The notes: generated by a model not told the origin, from the letters alone. Positions 1 to 5,367 are shown, counted from the stretch's first letter. The stretch: 5,367 nt of DNA from Pseudomonadota bacterium (GCA_027621895.1 JAQCAK010000163.1:1-5367); one strand, 5' to 3'. A program made the numbers and translations.

Positions 1-15
1 CAGCGAGAAAGATAG

Positions 16-1545
16 ATGGCGCTGCGAAGCAACGCCGGTTCCGCCCTTGCGTTAGTCACCGAATCAGGGGCAAAGTCACGTGCTGGCTATGAGGGGAAGC
101 GCGTATTGAATACTTCAACAGGCACGGATACCGCGAAAGCGGGATTAACCCGCATCAAGATGGCACTGTATGGCGTTGCCAATCTACCGACTTCGATTGT
201 CGGATTACCCATTGCACTCTACATCCCCGCTTTTTACTCCCAGAACCTGGGGCTGTCGCTGGCCACCGTCGGCGCATTGATCGCACTCTCCCGACTCACG
301 GACGTGTTCACCGATCCTGCGATCGGCATCGCTTCTGATCGCTGGCAGACCCGCATCGGGCGCCGTAAACCCTGGATGCTGATGGGTATGCCGTTGATGC
401 TGTTATCCCTCTGGATGCTGTTTGTGCCGAAAAGTGCATTCGCTGCGGGCGTGTGGCAGCTGTTTGGTGGCCAGACGGTCACCAACCTTTACCTGTTCGT
501 CTGGATCAGCGCACTGTATCTGTCTTTTACGCTGGTTGACCTGCCCTATCGGGCCTGGGGCGCAGAGTTGTCATCAGATTACGACGAACGATCGCGGGTG
601 ACCGGCTGGCGGGAAGCCTTCGGCTATGGCGGCACACTGATGGCGCTGGCTATTCCATTGATCATGGCGCTGTTTCTCGGCAAACCCGGCGCCGACAATG
701 CACTGTTCGCCATCGCGGTCGTGGTGGTCTTCCTGCTGCCTGTGCTGATGGCACCCGCGCTGATCTGGGTACGCGAACAGGCTGGCCCCACCACGCAACC
801 TGACCGGACCGTTTCCTGGAAGCGGGGTCTGAAGATTGTCTGGTCCAACGGACCCTATCGCCGCCTGGTAATCAGCCTGCTTTTCCTGGTAGCCGCAGTC
901 AGCATGACCGCAACCCTGTCGTTTTTCTTCGTGAATGTCGTGATGGAGCAGCCTTTTGACCGCTACGCGCTGTTTATTTTGGCCTACTATCTCTCCAGCA
1001 GTCTGGCGATACCGGTCTGGTTTTCCATCTCAAGGCGAATAGGCAAACACAAGACGGTTGTTCTCGGTATCGTCTGGTTGTCGCTGTGGAGCGCGTTCAT
1101 TCCACTGCTCGGCCCGGACCAGTTCTGGCTGTTTTTCCTGATCATGTTGCTGAAGGGTTCTGCCGTGGGCGCGCTTGTCTTTCTACCCGCATCCATGGCC
1201 GCGGATGTGATCGACCTGGATACCCTGCGCACCGGCGAACAGCGCACCGGCCTGTATTTTTCGCTGTGGGGAATGATCAACAAGGCTGCCGTTGCACTGG
1301 GCGTACTGATAGCGACCAGCAGTGTTGCCTGGTTTGGGTTCGATCCGACGATCCCTGACAACACCGCAGGCGCCAAAATGTCCGTTGCCATCATGTACAG
1401 CATCGGACCCGCCATTCTTGCCTGTGTGGCTTTGCCACTGCTGTGGAAGTACCCGCTGTCGAAACAGCGTCAGGAACGCATGCGGGCCCATATAGAGCGT
1501 CGCGACACTCGCCGGCTTCTGGCGGAAACGGCTGCTTCTACCTGA
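16..1545 (+). CDS. MFS sugar:cation symporter, GPH (MelB-like) family
   Basis: Inner-membrane secondary transporter, probably importing a glycoside, pentoside or hexuronide with Na+ or H+; the substrate cannot be read from sequence. The 509-residue product is strongly hydrophobic, with about 12 membrane segments from residue 50 to 478. The family signature after the second segment is clear: R93, D96 and D100 in SRLTDVFTDP match the cation-site R/D/D pattern of MelB (R52, D55, D59), and IGRRKPW at 114-120 is the usual cytoplasmic loop. The second half has the family motif DVIDLDTLRTGEQRTG at about 397-412. The start is uncertain. ATG at 16 directly follows an in-frame TAG at 13-15, so the frame cannot extend upstream, but it leaves about 48 residues before the first membrane segment, longer than usual. 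A TTG at 106 (residue 31) has a good SD and gives a more typical N-terminus. Family assignment is firm; the start is not. Confidence 0.9.
   Translation: MALRSNAGSALALVTESGAKSRAGYEGKRVLNTSTGTDTAKAGLTRIKMALYGVANLPTSIVGLPIALYIPAFYSQNLGLSLATVGALIALSRLTDVFTDPAIGIASDRWQTRIGRRKPWMLMGMPLMLLSLWMLFVPKSAFAAGVWQLFGGQTVTNLYLFVWISALYLSFTLVDLPYRAWGAELSSDYDERSRVTGWREAFGYGGTLMALAIPLIMALFLGKPGADNALFAIAVVVVFLLPVLMAPALIWVREQAGPTTQPDRTVSWKRGLKIVWSNGPYRRLVISLLFLVAAVSMTATLSFFFVNVVMEQPFDRYALFILAYYLSSSLAIPVWFSISRRIGKHKTVVLGIVWLSLWSAFIPLLGPDQFWLFFLIMLLKGSAVGALVFLPASMAADVIDLDTLRTGEQRTGLYFSLWGMINKAAVALGVLIATSSVAWFGFDPTIPDNTAGAKMSVAIMYSIGPAILACVALPLLWKYPLSKQRQERMRAHIERRDTRRLLAETAAST
91..96 (+). promoter_or_regulatory. 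Possible SD for an internal TTG start of the transporter
   Basis: GAGGGG lies 9 nt upstream of an in-frame TTG at 106-108. The ATG at 16 is preceded only by a weak purine stretch (GAGAAAG at 5-11). Starting at the TTG would remove a 30-residue polar leader and leave about 18 residues before the first membrane helix, which is closer to normal for GPH transporters. This is inference from spacing and family length only. Confidence 0.4.
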
Positions 1546-1610
1546 GTCGTTCCAGCCGGAACCCGGCAGTCCCGGGCCGCTGGCTGGTGACTGTCGCGGT
1601 CCGGAACGAC
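1546..1610. terminator. Nested inverted repeats between convergent genes, candidate bidirectional terminator
   Basis: The gap between the transporter stop and the YceI stop is almost filled by nested complementary segments. The outer pair is GTCGTTCC (1546-1553) with GGAACGAC (1603-1610). Inside are CCAGCC (1552-1557) with GGCTGG (1582-1587), and CCCGG (1562-1566) with CCGGG (1572-1576) around a 5-nt loop. The outer and middle pairs share two bases, so they cannot both form in full. No run of T follows on either strand, so this is not a textbook Rho-independent terminator. It could end transcription from both sides or simply be stable structured RNA. Confidence 0.4.
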
Positions 1611-1620
1611 ACCGACCGTG

Positions 1621-2202
1621 TTACATGCGGATACCTTCTACCGTCAGCATCAACTCAACCTCAGCCGTCGAGGGCCCCAGCTTTTTGGTCAGATCCAGGC
1701 CAAAATCGGCAGGCTTGAGCACCGCCCTGACCTCGAAGCCCTGGCGATAGCCGCCCCAGGGGTCGGGTCCGCCGCCAATGTGCTCCACGTCAATTGTCAG
1801 GGGACGGGTTGTGCCGAAGAAGGTCAGGTCACCGGTCAAACGGGCTGTTTTCTCTCCCGTCATTTCCACGCCAGTGCTCTGGAAAGTGGCCGTACCGTAC
1901 TTGCCAACATTCAGATAGTCTGCGGAGCGCACATGCTTGTCGCGTTCAGCATGATCCGAATCCAGGCTGGTCATATCAACCGTCACCGAGATGGTACTCG
2001 CCTCGGGCTGCTCGGGGTCGTAAGTAAACTGTCCCGTGAAATTATCGAAGCGGCCGTAGAGCCAGCTGTATCCCAGGTGCTTGACCCGAAACTGCACGAA
2101 AGCGTGCTGACCCTCGATGTCAATCTTGTAGGTATCGGCTAGCGCGATCGGCGTCGTCATGGATGCCATCAGCACCAGCAGCAGTAACAGAGCGTTTTTC
2201 AT
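1621..2202 (-). CDS. YceI family periplasmic lipid/isoprenoid-binding protein
   Basis: Secreted lipocalin-like beta-barrel protein of the YceI family; characterised members bind polyisoprenoid-type lipids. The 193-residue precursor begins with a typical signal peptide: MKN, a leucine-rich core, and a likely signal peptidase I site after ALA (A22|D23). There is no lipobox Cys, so the mature protein of about 171 residues should be soluble in the periplasm. Family landmarks run in order: YKIDIEGQHAFVQFRVKHLG (25-44), the SWLYGRFDNFTG strand-turn (46-57), HVRSADYLNVGKYGTATF (90-107), LTGDLTFFGTTRP (122-134) and the DPWGGYRQGFE loop (147-157). Length is normal and complete. The start is supported by AGGAA 8 nt upstream (2211-2215). 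It lies 40 bp downstream of the cytochrome b561 gene, matching the yceJ-yceI arrangement of E. coli, so both are probably on one transcript. The ligand and physiological role remain unknown. Confidence 0.93.
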   Translation of the reverse strand: MKNALLLLLVLMASMTTPIALADTYKIDIEGQHAFVQFRVKHLGYSWLYGRFDNFTGQFTYDPEQPEASTISVTVDMTSLDSDHAERDKHVRSADYLNVGKYGTATFQSTGVEMTGEKTARLTGDLTFFGTTRPLTIDVEHIGGGPDPWGGYRQGFEVRAVLKPADFGLDLTKKLGPSTAEVELMLTVEGIRM

Positions 2203-2242
2203 ATTCAGGTTTCCTGTGTTTAACGCAAAAAAGTTTGGTCAG

Positions 2243-2809
2243 TTAGCGGGTCGACCCGGAGTCACCGCCAGTGATCATCCGACGCAGGGTCGCGTCGCGG
2301 TCTATAAAGTGGGGTTTCAGTGCAGCCGCGCCATGCAGCGCTCCCAGTCCAATGAGCATCCAGGCGACCCACTCGTGTACGTCCCCTGCCAGATCCTCAA
2401 GGTTATCGATACCAGTGAGCACCGCCGGTATCCGCACCAGATCAAACACGATGAGATCGTCCCCTGCGGCAGTAGTGATCAGGTAACCAGAGACTGAAAT
2501 GATAACCAGCAGCAGATAAAGCACGAGTTTGACGGCCCAGGCGAGAAACCGGTTCCAGGCACCATGGGTCAGTACGGGTTCCGGACCTGCCTGCCGCAGG
2601 CGCCAGACCATACGAATGACGATGACCAGGGCCAATAACACCCCCACACTTTTATGCAGTGCCGGAGCCGTTTGATACCACTCATCATAGTAACCAAGGT
2701 CCACCATCCACCAGCCCAGTGCGAACAGTGCAAAAACCGCAAGCGCGCAGCTCCAGTGCAGCAACCTGCTGACAACACCGTAGCCCGATGCCGTATCAAC
2801 GACCTTCAT
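2243..2809 (-). CDS. Cytochrome b561 family di-heme membrane protein (YceJ/CybB-like)
   Basis: Inner-membrane b-type cytochrome expected to carry two hemes and move electrons between the quinone pool and a periplasmic acceptor, or the reverse. The 188-residue product has four predicted helices at roughly 17-39, 50-70, 90-112 and 145-165. The four candidate heme-ligand histidines sit at the expected places: H18 in RLLHWS (helix 1), H52 in ALHKSVG (helix 2), H145 in DVHEWVAW and H159 in GALHGAAA (helix 4). SVSGYL at 105-110 in helix 3 and the C-terminal KPHFIDRDATLRRM tail are also characteristic of the family. AGGA 6 nt upstream of the ATG supports the start. It is the first gene of a probable two-gene operon with the YceI gene. 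The redox partner is not identifiable here. Confidence in the family is high. Confidence 0.94.
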   Translation of the reverse strand: MKVVDTASGYGVVSRLLHWSCALAVFALFALGWWMVDLGYYDEWYQTAPALHKSVGVLLALVIVIRMVWRLRQAGPEPVLTHGAWNRFLAWAVKLVLYLLLVIISVSGYLITTAAGDDLIVFDLVRIPAVLTGIDNLEDLAGDVHEWVAWMLIGLGALHGAAALKPHFIDRDATLRRMITGGDSGSTR

Positions 2810-2960
2810 ATTACATCCTGCATATCATGCTTTTTGGCCACACATACCGCATCCATTCCGCTCTTCTACGCTGGAAGCTGCCAGGAAGACTTTTACGGGC
2901 AGGCTTTTTTCTCCGGAAAATGTACACTGCAATGGTCCGTATCACCATAGTTGAACGAAA
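2810..2960. promoter_or_regulatory. Divergent intergenic region, presumed promoters for both flanking units
   Basis: These 151 bp separate the start of the b561-YceI unit (minus) from the start of the DUF1801 unit (plus), so both promoters should lie here. The region is more AT-rich than its surroundings, with T runs at 2831-2835 and 2905-2910. I could not find a convincing sigma70 -35/-10 pair on either strand. A TACACT at 2923-2928 is a 4/6 match to a -10 box for the plus direction, but no good -35 lies at 16-18 bp. A short inverted repeat, ATGGT-N7-ACCAT, lies at 2932-2948. The DUF1801 ATG has only a weak SD. Confidence 0.5.
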
Positions 2961-3383
2961 ATGGCTGCCAATAAAACAGTACCCACCAGTATCAGCCCTG
3001 GCGCTTTTCTGAAGGCAGTCGCGGACCCGCAGCAGCGCAAAGACACCCAGGTGCTGCACCGGATGATGCGCGAGATCACCGGTAAGCGTGCGAAGATGTG
3101 GGGCGACAGTATCGTCGGTTACGGTTCCTACCACTATCGCTACGACAGCGGTCGGGAAGGCGATTTTCTGCTGACCGGGTTTTCCCCGCGCAAGCAGAAT
3201 ATCTCGGTCTACATCATGCCCGGTTTTTCAGCGTACGCGGGCCTGATGAAAAAGCTCGGCAGGCACAAGACCGGCAAGTCGTGCCTCTATATCAAGACAC
3301 TGGAAGATATCGATCTGGACGTGCTCCGGCAGCTCATCAAGCAATCCGTCAGCGATATGCAGCAAATGTACCCGACCTCATGA
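2961..3383 (+). CDS. DUF1801 domain protein
   Basis: Small cytosolic protein of 140 residues, filled from end to end by a DUF1801 domain. Conserved blocks visible in order: an N-terminal helix with FLKAV (16-20), MMREITGKRAKMWGDSIVGYGSY (35-57), the YHYRYDSGREGDFLLTGFSPRK stretch (57-78), VYIMPGFSAY (83-92), and LGRHKTGKSCLYIKTLEDIDLDVL (99-122). There is no signal peptide or membrane segment. The family's molecular role is not settled: Bacillus subtilis YdhG (Fra), described as frataxin-like, belongs to the wider domain family, but that role should not be carried over to this subgroup. The start at ATG 2961 fits the MAANKT N-terminus usual for the family, although the upstream SD (GAACGAAA) is weak. 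Its TGA overlaps the ATG of the next gene. Confidence 0.9.
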   Translation: MAANKTVPTSISPGAFLKAVADPQQRKDTQVLHRMMREITGKRAKMWGDSIVGYGSYHYRYDSGREGDFLLTGFSPRKQNISVYIMPGFSAYAGLMKKLGRHKTGKSCLYIKTLEDIDLDVLRQLIKQSVSDMQQMYPTS

Positions 3384-3406
3384 TCAGTGAAGATATCGAC
3401 CTGGAC
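3303..3406 (+). repeat. Short direct repeat encoding EDIDLD in two successive genes
   Basis: The 18-nt segment at 3303-3320 recurs at 3389-3406 with one mismatch (T3314 against C3400). Both copies read as EDIDLD, one near the C-terminus of the DUF1801 protein and one at residues 4-9 of the following small protein. The offset is 86 nt, not a multiple of three, so each copy is read in its own gene's frame. A weaker third version (DDID, GACGATATCGAC) begins at 3417. Confidence 0.75.
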
Positions 3407-3619
3407 AAGCTGATCGACGATATCGACCAGCAGCTGGAAATCCTCACCGCCATCGCCGCCGATAACCCGATTCTCAACGAACAGCTCAGAGTCCTGGGCG
3501 AGTCCCGGGAAACCCTGCTGAATCAACAGCTCGAAATCGGACGACTGTACGAGCTGATTGATCCGGACGACCTGGAAGACCACTCCACCACCATCGATCG
3601 CAGGGTCGACGACGCGTGA
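3380..3619 (+). CDS. Hypothetical small acidic helical protein, coupled to DUF1801 gene
   Basis: A 79-residue protein I do not recognise. ATG at 3380 overlaps the TGA of the DUF1801 gene in an ATGA arrangement, which favours translational coupling and decides the start; there is no separate strong SD. The product is very acidic, with many D and E and few basic residues, and has no signal peptide, no membrane segment and no Cys. Residues 8-62 look mostly alpha-helical with heptad-like hydrophobics (LDKLIDDIDQQLEILTAI, then LNEQLRVLGESRETLLNQQL), broken at AADNPI (26-31), so a helical hairpin or short coiled coil is plausible. The last 15 or so residues are polar and probably disordered. Being coupled, it may act with or bind the DUF1801 protein, but that is inference. 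The reading frame is intact and ends 9 bp before the convergent S10 gene. Confidence 0.72.
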   Translation: MISEDIDLDKLIDDIDQQLEILTAIAADNPILNEQLRVLGESRETLLNQQLEIGRLYELIDPDDLEDHSTTIDRRVDDA

Positions 3620-3623
3620 AATC

Positions 3624-3636
3624 CGGCGTTACGCCG
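3624..3636. terminator. Compact hairpin at convergent gene ends
   Basis: CGGCG (3624-3628), TTA loop (3629-3631), CGCCG (3632-3636) form a perfect 5-bp GC stem. The loop bases are exactly the stop codon (TAA on the minus strand) of the S10 peptidase gene, and the left arm fills the gap after the small protein's TGA. On the minus strand the stem is followed by GATTT, a poor U tract. It is a plausible weak bidirectional terminator or a 3'-end stability element for both transcripts, but the stem is short. Confidence 0.35.
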
Positions 3637-5119
3637 AACCCAGGATAAAGCGCTTCAGATCACCGGACAGCTTGCGCAGCGACGGTTTATGGGTGTACAT
3701 CATGTGCCCCGCATCGTAGTAACCCATCGTGATGTTCTTATCCACCCCATCCCGCAATCCCAGGTGGTTCATGGTGTACTCGGTTGCATAAAACGGTGTC
3801 GCCATATCGTACAGACCATTGGCGACAAACACTTTCAAATGCGGGTTCTTCATCATCGCACCGCGCAGGGTTTCCGCGACATTCACGAAATTGTTCTGGT
3901 GTTCGTCGTACTTCCAGCGGGGCAGCACCTTGAAGCTCAGGACCTCATAAGGCAGGTCAGATTCAAAGTTCAGCTCCCGGCGAACATAGTCATTCAGGCA
4001 GGCGGAATAGACACCCTGCACAACATTGAAGCTCGGGTCATGATCAAACATTTCACCGGCGTCATCACGGTCGACACCGGTGATGCGACTGTCAAAGCGA
4101 CCCACGGAGCGCCCTTCCTCGCGCAGGATCTCTGTGGCGAATCGCATGATGGGAACCCGCAGGTTGTTCCGCAGGATGTATTCAGTCGAGAGCCCGGTGT
4201 AGCCCGCCAGTTTATCGGCGACAGCCTGTTTTTCATTGTCGGTGAGCTGGTCACCGCGATGCAGCGCCAACAGGTATTCCTCCTCCGTGAAGCGTTTCAC
4301 TTCATTGATGAATTTCTGCTCATCCATCTGCAGGTATTTACGGGCCAGCTTGCCATGGTAGCGTGCTGTCAGCGCATAGGTCGGCACATAGACCACGAAC
4401 GGCAGCTCGTTGCCGGCGTTGAACAGGATCGTCTGGAAGTTCAGCACCACTGAAACGAGCATGATGCCGTTCAGGTACAGTCCGAAGCGATCCTGCAGGT
4501 GCCCCGCAAGCCCCGAGGCCCGGGTTGTGCCGTAGCTCTCTCCGATCAGGAACTTGGGTGAACTCCAGCGCTGGTTGCGCGACACATAGAGCCGGATAAA
4601 CTCGCCCACTGAATCCAGATCCCGGCGGAAGGTAAAAAACTCATCCGGATCAGCATCATCCCCGGACAGTGGTCGGCTGTAACCGGTCCCCACGGGATCA
4701 ATAAACACCAGGTCAGAATCTTCCAGCAGGGTGAACTCGTTGTCTTCAACCTGCCAGGGTGGCGCCAGCCGTTTTGTCGGATCCGCATCATCAGCGCTGA
4801 GCGGCACACGTTTCGGCCCCAGCAGACCCAGCAGCATCCAGACCGATGACGAGCCAGGTCCACCGTTGAAAGAGAAGGTCACCGGGCGTTTCGCGGGGTT
4901 ACGCACACCATCCCGGGTGAAAGCGATGAAAAACATTTCCGCCTTGGGCTTGTGCCCCTGCCGGTCGACCTCTTCCTTCAGCACGATGGTACCCACATTG
5001 ACCGTGTACTTGAGGTCCCTGCCTTTAAGCCTGATGGTGTGCCGTGACGTGACAACCCGGTCTTCCACGGGGGTTACCTGGGATGCTGCCTGCTGCTGTG
5101 AATCTTTTTCCTCGACCAT
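3629..5119 (-). CDS. Serine carboxypeptidase, peptidase S10 family (COG2939 type), no visible signal peptide
   Basis: Alpha/beta-hydrolase peptidase of the carboxypeptidase Y/cathepsin A family, expected to remove C-terminal residues from peptides. The 496-residue product has all key parts: the oxyanion and carboxylate-binding loop FNGGPGSSS (84-92), E194 and nucleophile S195 in GESYG, D438 in NGLYDMATPF and H472 in DAGHMMY. PVGTGYS (142-148) is also typical. A helical cap-like insertion spans about 250-400. Length is normal for bacterial members. Unusually, the N-terminus (MVEEKDSQQQAASQ) is hydrophilic, with no signal peptide, whereas S10 enzymes usually work outside the cytoplasm. The start is well fixed: AAGGA lies 6 nt upstream (5126-5130) and an in-frame TAG 15 nt upstream of the ATG (5135-5137, which also ends the upstream gene) prevents a longer N-terminus. 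It follows the PhyH-type gene by 15 bp, so they are probably co-transcribed. The substrate is unknown. Confidence 0.93.
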   Translation of the reverse strand: MVEEKDSQQQAASQVTPVEDRVVTSRHTIRLKGRDLKYTVNVGTIVLKEEVDRQGHKPKAEMFFIAFTRDGVRNPAKRPVTFSFNGGPGSSSVWMLLGLLGPKRVPLSADDADPTKRLAPPWQVEDNEFTLLEDSDLVFIDPVGTGYSRPLSGDDADPDEFFTFRRDLDSVGEFIRLYVSRNQRWSSPKFLIGESYGTTRASGLAGHLQDRFGLYLNGIMLVSVVLNFQTILFNAGNELPFVVYVPTYALTARYHGKLARKYLQMDEQKFINEVKRFTEEEYLLALHRGDQLTDNEKQAVADKLAGYTGLSTEYILRNNLRVPIMRFATEILREEGRSVGRFDSRITGVDRDDAGEMFDHDPSFNVVQGVYSACLNDYVRRELNFESDLPYEVLSFKVLPRWKYDEHQNNFVNVAETLRGAMMKNPHLKVFVANGLYDMATPFYATEYTMNHLGLRDGVDKNITMGYYDAGHMMYTHKPSLRKLSGDLKRFILGSA

Positions 5120-5125
5120 ACCGGT

Positions 5126-5130
5126 TCCTT
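5126..5130 (-). promoter_or_regulatory. SD site of the S10 peptidase gene
   Basis: AAGGA on the minus strand, 6 nt from the ATG ending at 5119, sits in the 15-bp gap after the TAG of the preceding dioxygenase gene. Since that TAG (5135-5137) is in the peptidase frame, the site fixes the peptidase start and rules out a missed N-terminal signal sequence in this sequence as given. Confidence 0.75.
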
Positions 5131-5134
5131 GCTG

Positions 5135-5367
5135 CTACTGCTCGATGGGATTCCCCACATTATAGACACCAGAGGCATAATGCTGACCCGGGATTCTCTC
5201 GATATCCGGCGGAAACGTGTCCCGCTTTCTCTGGAAATAGGTCTCACGATAACTGCCCGCACTGGCACGATTGTAGGTCGTGTAGAGCGCTCGGCGGGCG
5301 GCACCACTGCGATTCACCCCGGATCGGTGTGGCAGGAAGGAATCAAAAATCACCAGGTCACCGGGCG
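5135..5367 (-). CDS. Phytanoyl-CoA dioxygenase (PhyH) family protein, C-terminal fragment
   Basis: The last 76 codons of a gene whose start lies beyond the right edge of the window. The visible protein begins PGDLVIFDSFLPHRSGVNRS. This is the usual C-terminal half of the double-stranded beta-helix in PhyH-type Fe(II)/2-oxoglutarate oxygenases. The His in LPHRSG (codon 5327-5329) is the expected distal iron ligand, and the first Arg of the RR pair 11 residues later matches the spacing of the 2-oxoglutarate-binding Arg in human PHYH (H264/R275). RALYTTYNRAS and the tail DTFPPDIER...YNVGNPIEQ resemble bacterial PhyH proteins of unassigned substrate. The HxD half of the iron site lies outside the window, so activity cannot be judged. 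It is the upstream partner of the S10 peptidase gene, 15 bp away. The true substrate may not be phytanoyl-CoA, because the family also hydroxylates many other small molecules. Confidence 0.85.
   Translation of the reverse strand, partial: PGDLVIFDSFLPHRSGVNRSGAARRALYTTYNRASAGSYRETYFQRKRDTFPPDIERIPGQHYASGVYNVGNPIEQ

Noticed and set aside
987..1415. A 142-codon minus-strand frame inside the transporter gene
   Set aside because: It is the complement of transmembrane-coding sequence in a well-supported GPH transporter, with no family resemblance of its own.
1618..2142. A 174-codon open frame on the plus strand, antisense to the YceI gene
   Set aside because: The opposite strand encodes a clear YceI protein with a signal peptide. 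The antisense product shows no coherent fold or motif.
2807..2824. Five-codon minus-strand mini-frame (MQDVI) whose stop overlaps the b561 ATG
   Set aside because: It contains the SD of the b561 gene itself and has no ribosome site of its own, so a chance frame is more likely than a leader peptide.
2878..2910. CTGCC/GGCAG stem followed by a T run, resembling a plus-strand terminator
   Set aside because: The stem is only 5 bp with a 15-nt loop and there is no plus-strand gene upstream to terminate. It could matter only as an attenuator for the DUF1801 unit, for which there is no evidence.
2811..3134. A 107-codon minus-strand frame ending just before the b561 start, and a short plus-strand frame from 2827 to 3012
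   Set aside because: Both overlap the conserved 5' end of the DUF1801 gene in another frame, and neither has an SD or a recognisable product.
3098..3379. Upstream extension of the small acidic protein's frame back to 3098
   Set aside because: This part runs out of frame through the conserved DUF1801 domain and gives an Arg-rich sequence unlike the acidic part after 3380. The ATGA overlap is the natural start.
3689..4453. A 254-codon open frame on the plus strand, antisense to the S10 peptidase gene
   Set aside because: It lies wholly opposite a gene with an intact catalytic triad and strong family match. The translation has no recognisable domain, and long antisense frames are common in GC-rich coding DNA.
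1..5367. Search for CRISPR repeats, tRNA or rRNA genes, transposase ends, att sites and phage genes
   Set aside because: No evenly spaced repeats, cloverleaf, long terminal inverted repeats or mobile-element proteins were seen. Every gap without a gene is shorter than about 155 bp.

Overview
The window carries six complete protein genes and the 3' end of a seventh, all ordinary bacterial chromosomal types. Moderate-to-high GC, clear Shine-Dalgarno (SD) sites and a cytochrome b561 plus YceI pair like E. coli yceJ-yceI suggest a proteobacterium, most likely an aquatic heterotrophic gammaproteobacterium. That placement is an inference from gene content, not from a marker gene. I saw no rRNA or tRNA gene, CRISPR array, insertion sequence, integrase or phage gene.

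Layout, left to right. (1) 16-1545, plus strand: a sugar:cation symporter of the GPH (MelB-like) branch of the major facilitator superfamily. (2) 1546-1620: a short GC-rich convergent gap with nested inverted repeats. (3) 1621-2809, minus strand: a two-gene unit transcribed right to left, a four-helix cytochrome b561 and then a secreted YceI-family lipid-binding protein. (4) 2810-2960: a divergent intergenic region that must hold the promoters for both sides. (5) 2961-3619, plus strand: a DUF1801 protein overlapping by 4 bp (ATGA) a 79-residue acidic, probably helical protein of unknown function. (6) 3620-3628: a tiny convergent gap with a compact hairpin that includes the stop codon of the next gene. 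(7) 3629-5367, minus strand: the C-terminal end of a phytanoyl-CoA dioxygenase (PhyH)-type Fe(II)/2-oxoglutarate oxygenase, followed after 15 bp by a serine carboxypeptidase (peptidase S10) with its full catalytic triad but no visible signal peptide.

Likely functional groupings. The b561/YceI pair fits a membrane electron carrier with a periplasmic isoprenoid-binding partner. The DUF1801/small-protein pair is translationally coupled and uncharacterised. The dioxygenase/S10 pair looks like one operon whose substrate cannot be told from this window. I do not see a clearly new defence, mobile or RNA system. The points most worth a second look are the oxygenase-peptidase pairing with an apparently non-secreted S10 enzyme, and the small acidic protein whose N-terminus repeats a stretch of its upstream neighbour.
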